This document shows, piece by piece, positions 50,335 to 59,112 of a stretch of 64,000 nucleotides of DNA (its first letter is position 1; each line of letters opens with the position of its first letter). The notes below the pieces were generated by a model. It was not told the origin of the DNA, searched no databases, and saw only the letters and a list, made by a program, of their open reading frames with translations. Source of the stretch: Mucilaginibacter gossypiicola (lineage in GTDB: Bacteria > Bacteroidota > Bacteroidia > Sphingobacteriales > Sphingobacteriaceae); contig NZ_FOCL01000015.1 in the NCBI RefSeq assembly GCF_900110105.1, positions 1-64,000 on the forward strand. Direction: 5' to 3'. Made by a program: the position numbers and the translations under genes.

Positions 50335-52338
50335 ATGAACTGGTGGCAATATTTATTACTGGTAAACATATACCTGTTGCTGTTTTACGGGTTTTATGTG
50401 CTTTTGCTTCGTAAAGAAACCTTTTTTCAGCTTAACAGGCTTTACCTGGTAAGTGCCGCTTTGTTATCATTTATGATACCCGTTATCCAGGCCGATTGGG
50501 TCCAAAACCTGTTTATTACCCAGCAAGTAAAGTACACGCTTTACAGTAGTCCTGTATTGGTTTATCACTTTAAACCTGTAGAAGAATCGCCCATTAGTAT
50601 AGGGGAGGTATTGTTCATTATATATTTTGCAGGTATTGTTTTTTTATCGGGCAGGTTAATTTGGCAGCTGTTTAAGCTGAAAAAAGTAATCAGTCAGCCA
50701 GATTCACCGGTATCTTATTCTTTTTTCAAAACCGTGAAGTTAAATGCCGATGGCGAGGCTAATAAAGCAATAGCCACGCACGAGGATGTACACGCCAAAC
50801 AATGGCATTCGGCCGATGTGCTGTTGGTTGAACTGGTGATGATCATTAACTGGTTTAATCCGATAGTATATTTCTATCGCAGGGCTATAAAACACATCCA
50901 TGAATTTATTGCCGACAGGCACGCAGTTGAAGCAGGAACCGATAAGGCCGATTATGCCATGCTGCTTTTAAGCCAGACATTTAATACGCCAACACATGGC
51001 TTGGTTAATTCATTTTTTAACAAAAGCCTGTTGAAAGAACGTATCATCATGTTGCAAAAAAATAAATCGCACCGCACGGCGCTCGTTAAGTACGGACTGT
51101 CGGCTCCATTGTTTATTTTGATGATGGTGCTGTCATCAGCTACAATCAATAACAGTGATACCATTACGGTTATCAACACTAAAGCAGATAAAGTTTTCTC
51201 GACCCCGGCCAGTAAAGTAACAGAGATTACTATTGATGAGCCTCCTAAACCTGAGAGGCCGGTTGCCGCGCTTGATACCTCGCCTGTTTATACAGCGGTT
51301 GCCCGTTTGCCCGAGTTTCCGGGCGGGCTGGAGGCCTTTGGTAAATTTTTGTCTACTAATATAAAATACCCTGCAGCGGCCCGTGAACAGAGGATCCAGG
51401 GTAGGGTGATCATAACCTTTATTGTTGAAAAGGACGGCTCGCTTTCAAGTGAAAGGATTGTAAGAGGTATTACAGATGATCTGAACAACGAAGCGTTAAG
51501 GGTGATAAAACTATCGCCTAACTGGAAGCCTGGTATGCAGGGAAATCGTCCGGTAAGGACACAATATTCAGTGCCTATCAGTTTTACACTTGCTCCCAGC
51601 GATGATACTACAAAGACAACTGCTCCGGCAAGATTTTCAATAGCATCGGTCCAGCCAGGTTCAGACGCTGTATTCACATCTGTTGAGCAGGTGCCGGAGT
51701 TTAGCGGAGGTTTGGAAGCCTTTAGTAAGTTTTTGATGACTAACCTTAGGTATCCGAAGGCTGCCCGTGATAATAATGTTCAGGGAAGGGTGATTATCAC
51801 TTTCATTGTTGAAAAAGACGGGTCTCTATCAAACATGAAGGTTATAAGAGGGATAGGTTCAGGTTGCGACGAAGAAGCCGTAAGGGTGCTAAGTATGTCA
51901 CCTGCCTGGAAACCGGGAATTCAGAATGGAAAGCCGGTGAAAGTACAGTATTCTGTGCCGATAAGCTTCACTCTGGCCGATGATAAATCGGCAAAACCCG
52001 GCGAAAATAAAACCGGGGATGTTGTAAACCCGTCAGGCGAAGACAGGCCAATATATGGCGGATTGGTTGTTGATACTGCGAAGCAGCATGTAATAGTTAG
52101 TGATAAGTATAGTGGTAAATCAGCGCCCTTAATTATTATTGATGGAGTCGCCCTGGCCCAGGGGACATCGTTAAATAAAATTAACCCGAACGATATCGAA
52201 CGCATAAGTGTGTTAAAAGATAATACTGCTGTTGCTATTTATGGCGATAGGGCCGTAAATGGTGTTGTGCTGGTTACTACAAAAACAGCGGCGAAGAAAA
52301 AAGCTGCTTTGGGTAGTCAGATGAAAACTGTCAATTAA
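50335..52338 (+). CDS. BlaR1-like M56 metallopeptidase fused to two TonB_C domains and a SusC-type plug
   Basis: 667 residues. N-terminal membrane part (helices about 5-55 and 85-115), then the M56 zinc motif HEDVH (His149, Glu150, His153) and HEFIADRHA (Glu190). A membrane helix follows (about 255-272). Outside are two tandem TonB_C domains (about 325-420 and 453-545), whose sequences are near copies: LPEFPGGLEAFGKFL vs VPEFSGGLEAFSKFL and RVIITFIVEKDGSLS in both. The C-terminus has a SusC-like plug segment (about 596-650: LIIIDGVALAQGTSLNKI, IERISVLKDNTAVAIYGDRAVNGVVLVTTK). It likely senses envelope or nutrient state and cleaves the BlaI repressor. Overlap with blaI is none (2 bp apart), one operon. 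Confidence 0.9.
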   Translation: MNWWQYLLLVNIYLLLFYGFYVLLLRKETFFQLNRLYLVSAALLSFMIPVIQADWVQNLFITQQVKYTLYSSPVLVYHFKPVEESPISIGEVLFIIYFAGIVFLSGRLIWQLFKLKKVISQPDSPVSYSFFKTVKLNADGEANKAIATHEDVHAKQWHSADVLLVELVMIINWFNPIVYFYRRAIKHIHEFIADRHAVEAGTDKADYAMLLLSQTFNTPTHGLVNSFFNKSLLKERIIMLQKNKSHRTALVKYGLSAPLFILMMVLSSATINNSDTITVINTKADKVFSTPASKVTEITIDEPPKPERPVAALDTSPVYTAVARLPEFPGGLEAFGKFLSTNIKYPAAAREQRIQGRVIITFIVEKDGSLSSERIVRGITDDLNNEALRVIKLSPNWKPGMQGNRPVRTQYSVPISFTLAPSDDTTKTTAPARFSIASVQPGSDAVFTSVEQVPEFSGGLEAFSKFLMTNLRYPKAARDNNVQGRVIITFIVEKDGSLSNMKVIRGIGSGCDEEAVRVLSMSPAWKPGIQNGKPVKVQYSVPISFTLADDKSAKPGENKTGDVVNPSGEDRPIYGGLVVDTAKQHVIVSDKYSGKSAPLIIIDGVALAQGTSLNKINPNDIERISVLKDNTAVAIYGDRAVNGVVLVTTKTAAKKKAALGSQMKTVN

Positions 52339-52446
52339 ATTAACATCTATTTATTTAAATGTAAAGCCGTTTAACCACGGCTTTTATTATGATGAGCGTA
52401 TAGAAGCAAAGCAGGCAAGTATTTTTAACAATCGGCAAAAAACATG

Positions 52447-52454
52447 TATTTTTG
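52447..52454 (+). promoter_or_regulatory. -7 promoter element abutting the methyltransferase
   Basis: TATTTTTG matches TAnnTTTG and ends 6 nt before ATG 52461. This supports the start at 52461 over the TTG at 52452, which lies in the box. Confidence 0.55.
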
Positions 52455-52460
52455 TTGGAT

Positions 52461-53153
52461 ATGACTCGCAACAGCCGGCTAAACCCAACTCTTTTTTCAA
52501 CGCGATATGTACATTTAACAAAGCTGCGTAATGCAACTTTAAAAGTAATGCAGGATTTAACAGCTGTTGATAAAGGCCTTATCCTTGTTGATTTTGGCTG
52601 CGGTGATATGCCATATAAATCGGTTATTGAACCCATGGTTGGTAAATACCTGGGGGTAGACCTGGATATTAACCCCCTGGCAGACTATCACATTGATTAC
52701 GATAGTAAAACAACATTGCCCGATAATTTTTGCGACATCATTCTTTCTAACCAGGTATTGGAACATGTTGACTCGCCTCATAGTTATCTTTCGGAGGCTT
52801 TGCGCATTTTAAAACCGGGAGGCAGTATTATATGTACAACACATGGTTATTGGTATTATCATCCAACCCCTTACGATTACTGGAGATGGACAAGTGCCGG
52901 TTTACGAAAAACTATCGAAGCCGAGGGGTTTAAAGTTACCTCATTTCACGGTATTATGGGGCTTGCCGCAAGCGGGATCCAGCTTTTTCAGGATGCCATA
53001 TTGCTAAAGCTACCTAAATTTCTGGCTCCTCCGTTTGCGTTTGTGATGCAAAGCTTTATCCGCTTGTTTGATAAGATCCACTCACAGCAGCAACGTGACC
53101 GCGATGCTTCGCTATATGTGGTCATCGCGCAAAAAAATGTCGAATCTGTGTAA
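52461..53153 (+). CDS. Class I SAM-dependent methyltransferase
   Basis: 230 residues from ATG 52461. Motif I LVDFGCGDMPYKSVIE and acidic LGVDLDINP, then motif IV FCDIILSNQVLEHVDSP and LRILKPGGSIICTTHG. UbiE/Methyltransf_11-type. Head of an operon with a GT4 glycosyltransferase and a flippase, so a polysaccharide modification (for example O-methylation of a surface glycan) is plausible but not shown. The stop codon overlaps the GT4 ATG by 1 nt. Confidence 0.88.
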   Translation: MTRNSRLNPTLFSTRYVHLTKLRNATLKVMQDLTAVDKGLILVDFGCGDMPYKSVIEPMVGKYLGVDLDINPLADYHIDYDSKTTLPDNFCDIILSNQVLEHVDSPHSYLSEALRILKPGGSIICTTHGYWYYHPTPYDYWRWTSAGLRKTIEAEGFKVTSFHGIMGLAASGIQLFQDAILLKLPKFLAPPFAFVMQSFIRLFDKIHSQQQRDRDASLYVVIAQKNVESV

Positions 53154-54280
53154 TGGAGCAATATAACCTTTGCATCATAAAGCCTAATAAAGACGCTTTT
53201 TCCGAAACTTTTATACAAGCGCACATTGATGGCCTGGCCGGTAACAAGAAAGTACTATATGGCGGCGCTTTTCCTGTTTATGATCATGAGGGCAAAACGC
53301 TGATCCGCTCGAAGCTGGGGTTGCTTAGTTATCTTATCCAAAAACGAATTTTCAAGAAGAAAAATATCAAGGTGCGTACCCGTGCCTTGTATAAATATTT
53401 CAAAGAGCATAAAATAGATGTTGTATTTGCCGAATACGGCATGGTTGGCGCATCGGTTACTGAAGCCTGCAAAATGGCTGCCGTTCCGTTGATTATACAC
53501 TTTCATGGGGCCGACGTTTATCATCGTGATACTGTGGCTGCATATGCAGGCCTTTACCAGGATGCATTTAAATACGCCAGTGCTTTTATTGCCGTATCAG
53601 TTGATATGGCCGCGACGCTAAAAGAAATGGGGGCACCGGCCAATAAGGTATTTACAGCCTCCTGCGGTGTAGATACTGCGGCTTTTCCTTTGCTTGATAT
53701 ATCATCCTCGGCTAAAGATTTTTTATTTGTGGGGCGTTTTGTCGAAAAAAAATCCCCTCAATCATTAGTTAAGGCATTCAAGATGATGTTTGAGCAACAT
53801 ACTGATGCCCGGCTTTGGATGGCTGGTGGAGGCCCTTTGTTTGACGAAACCCAGGAACTGATTGCTGAACTTGGGCTTAATGAACAAATTACACTTACCG
53901 GTGTATTAAAGCCGGAAGAAATCAGGGAATTAATGAAGCGCATGCGGGCGTTTGTACAGCATTCAGTTACTGCTGCCAATGGCGATAAAGAAGGAACTCC
54001 CGTAACTGTGCTCGAAGCATCATCGTCGGGTCTGCCGGTAGTTTCAACCCGGCATTCAGGAATTAAAGAGGCTGTTATTGACAAACAAACGGGCTTTTTA
54101 GTTGATGAGTACGATATAGAAGGAATGGCCGAACGGATGACCTCCCTGGCCGGTTCTGTTGAGTTAGCGGTGCAAATGGGTAAAGCGGCACGCAGCCATA
54201 TGATTGCTAATTATGATATTCACATGCGTATTGCTTTACTTGATAGTATTATCCAAAGCAGCATCACCAATAAAAATTAA
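53153..54280 (+). CDS. Glycosyltransferase family 4
   Basis: 375 residues. N-terminal GT-B half (YNLCIIKPNKDAFSETFIQAHIDGL...HFHGADVYHRD) and C-terminal half with LFVGRFVEKKSPQSLVKAF, the UDP/GDP-sugar motif DKEGTPVTVLEASSSGLPVVST (E-X7-E), and RHSGIKEAV. Starts by 1-nt overlap with the methyltransferase, and the flippase gene begins one base after its stop. It transfers a sugar to a lipid-linked or glycan acceptor in polysaccharide assembly. Confidence 0.95.
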   Translation: MEQYNLCIIKPNKDAFSETFIQAHIDGLAGNKKVLYGGAFPVYDHEGKTLIRSKLGLLSYLIQKRIFKKKNIKVRTRALYKYFKEHKIDVVFAEYGMVGASVTEACKMAAVPLIIHFHGADVYHRDTVAAYAGLYQDAFKYASAFIAVSVDMAATLKEMGAPANKVFTASCGVDTAAFPLLDISSSAKDFLFVGRFVEKKSPQSLVKAFKMMFEQHTDARLWMAGGGPLFDETQELIAELGLNEQITLTGVLKPEEIRELMKRMRAFVQHSVTAANGDKEGTPVTVLEASSSGLPVVSTRHSGIKEAVIDKQTGFLVDEYDIEGMAERMTSLAGSVELAVQMGKAARSHMIANYDIHMRIALLDSIIQSSITNKN

Positions 54281-55765
54281 ATGAACCTATTACAAAAACA
54301 AGGATTTTTTAATAGCCTCATATTGTATGCCGGGGTAGCGTTGGGTTTCTTTAACCTCATCATTCTTTTTCAGCGGGTACTTACTACTGAGGAAATAGGT
54401 TTTTTTATTTTAATGGGTACTATATCCCTGCTTTACGCGCAGTTTGCGGGCTTAGGTATTGGCAATATCATCCTCAAATATTTCCCTTACTATCGCAGTG
54501 AAGATAAAAGGCATGGCGGATTTGTATCTTTTGTGACTGTTTGGAGCTTGATTGGTTTTGTGATATTTACGATACTTTTTGTTGTTTTTAAAGATAATAT
54601 CATTGAATATTATAAGAATAAAAATGGTGCTTCGCTGCTAATCAAGTATTTCTATTATCTCATTCCATTATCGTTTTTTACCCTGGTGTTTTCCGTGCTG
54701 GAAAATATGGCGCTTACTGTTTTTAAAAATGTTTTATCTTCCTTTTTGCGTGAAGTAGGGTTGCGTTTGTTTACAACTGCCAGTGTTTTATTGATAGCCA
54801 TTAAGCTAATTGACTATCGTGGTTTTTTGCTGATATATATAACGGCAAACCTGGTAGCTGTGCTGGTGTTGCTTGCCTATATTGGCAAAGGCAAACATTT
54901 TAAGTTTTCGGCAGTCGGCACGCAATTGTTGAGCGAAAGAAAAACATTTCTTAGTTATGGCATTTTTACTGTATTGAGCGGCAGTTCCTTTGTAATGATA
55001 CAAAATCTTGATACCCTGATGCTGAGCCTGCTTACTAAGCAATCGTTCAGTTATGTGGGTATTTACGGTACGTTTTTCGCTATTGCGGTAGTTATTAGTT
55101 TGCCGGCCAAAGCATTGAGCCGTACTTCGTTGCAGATCATATCCCAGTCGTGGGTTACTAATGACCTTGCAAAAATTGGTAAAATCTATTACAAAACATC
55201 AGTAGTACAGATGCTTATAGGTTGTCTGTTTTTTATAGGTTTGGCTATCAATAAGCAATTTATTATCATGTTGCTGCATAAACACGACTATGCAAGCTAT
55301 TTTAATGTGTTTATAGTAGTAGGTGTGGCATTTTTAGTTGATATGACCGGCGGTTTGAATGGTTATATCATGAATGCATCTAAATACTACAGGCTTACCA
55401 CTGTTTTTATTGTATCGGCAGTAGCGCTGTGTGTATTATCAAATTTGATCCTGATACCGCAGATGGGCATGATGGGGGCTGCCTTGTCATATCTCATCAC
55501 CATGTTTGCGCTGAACTTTGCATACTGGTTATTCATTAAAATTAAGTTTAACCTGCAACCCTTTGCAAAGGCCCACCTTTATATTTTAATGATTTTTACG
55601 GTTTGCCTGCTAATTGGGCTTTACCTCCCGCCGTTAAAAAATGTATACCTGGATATGGTTTACCGTTCGGGTATTATCGGCGTTGTGTACGTGTTTTTTG
55701 CCTACGTTTTAAAAATTTCAGAAGATATTAATCTTGTATTCGATCGTATCCTGAAAAAAGCATAA
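54281..55765 (+). CDS. Polysaccharide flippase (Wzx/MATE-like)
   Basis: 494 residues with about 13 membrane helices: FNSLILYAGVALGFFNLIILF at the start, FILMGTISLLYAQFAGLG, and so on to IIGVVYVFFAYVL. It belongs to the oligosaccharide flippase / polysaccharide biosynthesis MVF-like superfamily that exports lipid-linked units. It begins directly after the GT4 stop. The polymerase and other assembly genes are not in this window, so the locus may be a partial or dispersed set. Confidence 0.92.
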   Translation: MNLLQKQGFFNSLILYAGVALGFFNLIILFQRVLTTEEIGFFILMGTISLLYAQFAGLGIGNIILKYFPYYRSEDKRHGGFVSFVTVWSLIGFVIFTILFVVFKDNIIEYYKNKNGASLLIKYFYYLIPLSFFTLVFSVLENMALTVFKNVLSSFLREVGLRLFTTASVLLIAIKLIDYRGFLLIYITANLVAVLVLLAYIGKGKHFKFSAVGTQLLSERKTFLSYGIFTVLSGSSFVMIQNLDTLMLSLLTKQSFSYVGIYGTFFAIAVVISLPAKALSRTSLQIISQSWVTNDLAKIGKIYYKTSVVQMLIGCLFFIGLAINKQFIIMLLHKHDYASYFNVFIVVGVAFLVDMTGGLNGYIMNASKYYRLTTVFIVSAVALCVLSNLILIPQMGMMGAALSYLITMFALNFAYWLFIKIKFNLQPFAKAHLYILMIFTVCLLIGLYLPPLKNVYLDMVYRSGIIGVVYVFFAYVLKISEDINLVFDRILKKA

Positions 55766-56079
55766 ATCAGGGCACGTCAGGTGCTAAATATCCCATCCAG
55801 TCATCTATCATGCCTTAAATCCGCAGAGTACATTTGTACGGTTTAAAAGTTTTTTGATAATGAGAACATTATAATTGCTTGCATCGTACAAGAGGGCAGG
55901 ATACCGTTGCAATGTAACGTTATCCTTAAACCTGGATTAACAATAAAATATTTTATCAGCCTCCGATTGAGTTAAATTAATTTTGATTTGCTTTAAAATG
56001 TTTTTTGTTCCCGGTTAAAATATTCTGAAAATTTAATAATATGAAAGATAATTATTATCATTATCCGTTAATTTAAGCT
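55766..56079. other. Intergenic region upstream of the T9SS trio
   Basis: 314 bases with no gene seen. Two -7 candidates: TACATTTG at 55829-55836 and TAATTTTG at 55978-55985, both exact to TAnnTTTG. The second gives a leader of about 90 nt. Confidence 0.4.
55978..55985 (+). promoter_or_regulatory. -7 promoter element for the T9SS trio
   Basis: TAATTTTG matches TAnnTTTG. Predicted start near 55992, with a leader of about 88 nt to ATG 56080. Confidence 0.45.
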
Positions 56080-58116
56080 ATGCACCCTGAACCTGCACGT
56101 TTGCATAAAACGTTTTTATGGGCGATATTTTGCCTGTTTTTCTTCCCATGCGCTGGCTTTAGCCGGGCGTTTGAAACCCCATTGTCCATTGGTACCAACT
56201 CAAGATTTGTTGAAACATCATTTACCCCACATGCTTTAACTGCTGCGCCCCTGCAGGCAATTACTATTTGCTCGGCAGCAGCAGCAGTACTTAACGGCGA
56301 TGTAAAAACGCCAACTCCTAATAGTTACCTCTGGCAGATAAACAGTAACGGTAACTGGGTAAGCGCACCATCTGCAAATACGATGAAAGATTATATAACA
56401 TCATCGTTGGTAAACAATGCCACAGGAAGCGTAGTATACAGTTTGCGCAGACAAACCACTACCGGCGGTGTTATTGCCTATGATTCATTTTATGATGTTA
56501 CAGTTAGGCCAATCAGGGCAGTTAGCAATAATTTTATTAATACACCTGCTGTTACTCAATTTTGCAGTGCAGGTAATCCTACTAATATTACGGGCAGCAC
56601 AGCTACCGGCGGAGATGGTACTTTTTCATATCAATGGCAATCATCAACAGATGATGTAACCTTTACTGATATTGCAGGAGCTACATCAAAAGATTATGAT
56701 CCACCTGTTTTAAATAAGTATACTTATTACCGCCGGGTGGTAACATCGGGCGCATGTACAACAGCCTCTGTCAGTAATGAGATTACTTTCCAGGTTTCAC
56801 CTCCACCCCCTCCTCCATCACCAGTTACATCTAACGTAGCAATTTGCCAGGGAACATCGGCTGTGCTAACCGTGAGCTCACCAACGGCCGGATTAATATA
56901 TAACTGGTATGACTCGCCGGCTAAAACTACGGTACTTGCCACAGGGACGTCTTTCACTACTCCTGTTTTAAACGCAAGCCGGAGTTATTATGTTGAGGCA
57001 TCAAATGGCACCTGCGGCAGTACACCAACAACAATAGCAGTAACAGTTGTGCCATTACCCGCGGTACCGCAATTTGCACAAAGCACGGTTAGCGTTTGTT
57101 CCGGTTCCACAACAACAATTACTATACAAAATGCACAAAGCGGCGTTGTTTACAACTGGTACAGCAGCGCAACCGACGCCAATATTTTACACACCGGAAC
57201 CAGTTATACAATCAGCAATGTAACAGGTGCGGTGTCTTATTATGTGCAGGCGGTAAGTACTACCGGTTGTAGTTCTTCTGCGCGGGGTACGGTGAGTTTA
57301 TCTGTGGTTACCTTGCCGGTGGTTACCGTAAGCAGTTCGGGTACTTCTATTTGTCCGGGTACAAGTACTACCTTATCCGCCTCATCGTCAGATGCAGCTG
57401 CAGTCATATCATGGTATGACGCACCTACAGGCGGAAACCTGCTTGCTAAAGGCAATACGTACACTACAGGTAATTTAACCTCGGCCAAAAATTATTATGT
57501 AGAAGCCACAAACGCCACCGGATGTAACAGTAACGGAAGGGTTACGGTACAGGTGCAAATGACTAAACCGCTTGATCCTCCTGTAGTAACTGTTGGGGAA
57601 GTTACATCATCAAGTATAACTTTTGAGTGGAGCGCGGTAAGCGGTGCAACAAGCTACCTGGTAAGCACCGATAACGGCTTAACTTATGTTGAACCAAATT
57701 CGGGAAGTGCCGGTTTAACACACAAGGTGAGCGGTCTTGATATTAACCAGTCGGTGACAATTAGGGTAAAGGCTTTGGGGGCTAACTCATGTACACTCAG
57801 CGATGCTTCGGCAGCGGTTACGGCCTCTACCATTGATAATAATAATGTGATATACGTAGCCAACAATTTTACCCCCAATGGCGATGGAAATAATGATATT
57901 GTTTATGTACACGGTAAAAACATCAATACGCTTTCATTTTATGTATATGACCAATGGGGGCAATTGCTTTTTACCTCAACCGATGTTAGTAAAGGATGGG
58001 ATGGCTATTTTAAAGGCTCATTAATGCCCGTGGGCGTGTACGTATATTATTTAAAAGCAACTATGAATAATGGGGCGCAATTGACTAAAAAAGGAACAAT
58101 TACGCTATTACGATGA
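56080..58116 (+). CDS. Ig-like-repeat protein with T9SS type B (CHU_C) sorting domain
   Basis: 678 residues with a signal peptide (FCLFFFPCAGFSRA about 15-30). Several Ig-like/PKD-like repeats with the pattern NWYDSPAKTTVLATGTSFTTPVL, NWYSSATDANILHTGTSY and SWYDAPTGGNLLAKGNTYTTGNL (three successive repeats about 280-475) and an FnIII-like domain (about 490-570). The C-terminal about 90 residues (VANNFTPNGDGNNDIVYV..., FYVYDQWGQLLFTS, GWDGYFKG) are the gliding-motility-associated/CHU_C type-B signal that routes proteins out by type IX secretion. It is the probable substrate of the PorP/SprF protein encoded next, with a 4-nt overlap (ATGA). Likely an adhesin. Confidence 0.94.
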   Translation: MHPEPARLHKTFLWAIFCLFFFPCAGFSRAFETPLSIGTNSRFVETSFTPHALTAAPLQAITICSAAAAVLNGDVKTPTPNSYLWQINSNGNWVSAPSANTMKDYITSSLVNNATGSVVYSLRRQTTTGGVIAYDSFYDVTVRPIRAVSNNFINTPAVTQFCSAGNPTNITGSTATGGDGTFSYQWQSSTDDVTFTDIAGATSKDYDPPVLNKYTYYRRVVTSGACTTASVSNEITFQVSPPPPPPSPVTSNVAICQGTSAVLTVSSPTAGLIYNWYDSPAKTTVLATGTSFTTPVLNASRSYYVEASNGTCGSTPTTIAVTVVPLPAVPQFAQSTVSVCSGSTTTITIQNAQSGVVYNWYSSATDANILHTGTSYTISNVTGAVSYYVQAVSTTGCSSSARGTVSLSVVTLPVVTVSSSGTSICPGTSTTLSASSSDAAAVISWYDAPTGGNLLAKGNTYTTGNLTSAKNYYVEATNATGCNSNGRVTVQVQMTKPLDPPVVTVGEVTSSSITFEWSAVSGATSYLVSTDNGLTYVEPNSGSAGLTHKVSGLDINQSVTIRVKALGANSCTLSDASAAVTASTIDNNNVIYVANNFTPNGDGNNDIVYVHGKNINTLSFYVYDQWGQLLFTSTDVSKGWDGYFKGSLMPVGVYVYYLKATMNNGAQLTKKGTITLLR

Positions 58117-59111
58117 AGAAATTACTACTAATTATCACCATAGCACTGCAGCTTGCAGTTGCCGGAACAGTGAAGGCGCAGGTTGATCCGCATTTTTCAC
58201 AATTTTATGCGTATCCACTTTGGCTCAACCCGGCCCTTACCGGTGTTTTTGACGGCGATACGCGCCTGTCTGCTAATTTCAGGGACCAGTGGACAAATAT
58301 CAGCAACGGTTACCGTACAGCCGGTGTATCGGCCGATTTTAAACCGACCGATAAAGTTGGCATTGGCATCAACATACTCGATCAGAAGGCAGGTACGGCC
58401 GGTTATAATTACTTTACAGCTTACGGATCATTCGGTTATGGGATAACCCTGTCTGACGATGGTAACCAGCGTTTGCATTTCGGTTTACAGGCAGGCGTTA
58501 TCAGTCGCAGTTTTGATCCGGGCAAACTCCAGTCTGATAACCAGTACGATCCTAACAGTGGCTTTGACCCAACATTGCCCAATTTTGAAAATTTTGGATA
58601 TTCATCAAAAACGGTATTTGATGCCGGCGCTGGTATCTATTATTATAATGCCGACCCGATGAACAAAGCTAATTTTTTTGGCGGGCTTGCCATTAACCAC
58701 ATTAATGATGTAACCGACCCTTTTGCAGCCGGAGGTATAAGCAGCAAGCTGCCTATGCGGTTTACTGCACATGGAGGGATCCGTATCAAGGCTTCTGATT
58801 TTTTCGACCTTATTCCTAACGTTGTTTACATAAAACAGGGCCAGGGCCAGATCAAAGCTTTAGGTGTGTACTCTGAGCTTAAGTTTGCTGATGACAATGG
58901 CCTTGTACTTGGTGGTATGATGCGCCTACAGGACGCTGCCATTGCTAACGTTGGCTACCATATAAGGCAAATGGTTATAGGCGCAAGCTACGATTTTAAT
59001 ACCTCAGGACTGCGTGCAGTTACATCAGGCCGTGGCGGTTTCGAATTATCAATAAGTTATATATTTAGTCGCTATACTGATTCTCCGGCTCCAATTTGTC
59101 CAAGGATATAA
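58113..59111 (+). CDS. PorP/SprF family type IX secretion protein
   Basis: 332 residues, signal peptide ends VKAQ (about 23). The N-terminal signature VDPHFSQFYAYPLWLNPALTG is the PorP/SprF motif, followed by an outer-membrane beta-barrel (ISNGYRTAGVSADFKPTDKVGIGINI; GYHIRQMVIGASYDF). Such proteins are partners of adjacent type-B CTD substrates and probably hold them at the cell surface. The overlap with the upstream substrate gene and the 1-bp gap to the OmpA gene make one operon. Confidence 0.95.
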   Translation: MKKLLLIITIALQLAVAGTVKAQVDPHFSQFYAYPLWLNPALTGVFDGDTRLSANFRDQWTNISNGYRTAGVSADFKPTDKVGIGINILDQKAGTAGYNYFTAYGSFGYGITLSDDGNQRLHFGLQAGVISRSFDPGKLQSDNQYDPNSGFDPTLPNFENFGYSSKTVFDAGAGIYYYNADPMNKANFFGGLAINHINDVTDPFAAGGISSKLPMRFTAHGGIRIKASDFFDLIPNVVYIKQGQGQIKALGVYSELKFADDNGLVLGGMMRLQDAAIANVGYHIRQMVIGASYDFNTSGLRAVTSGRGGFELSISYIFSRYTDSPAPICPRI

Positions 59112-59112
59112 T

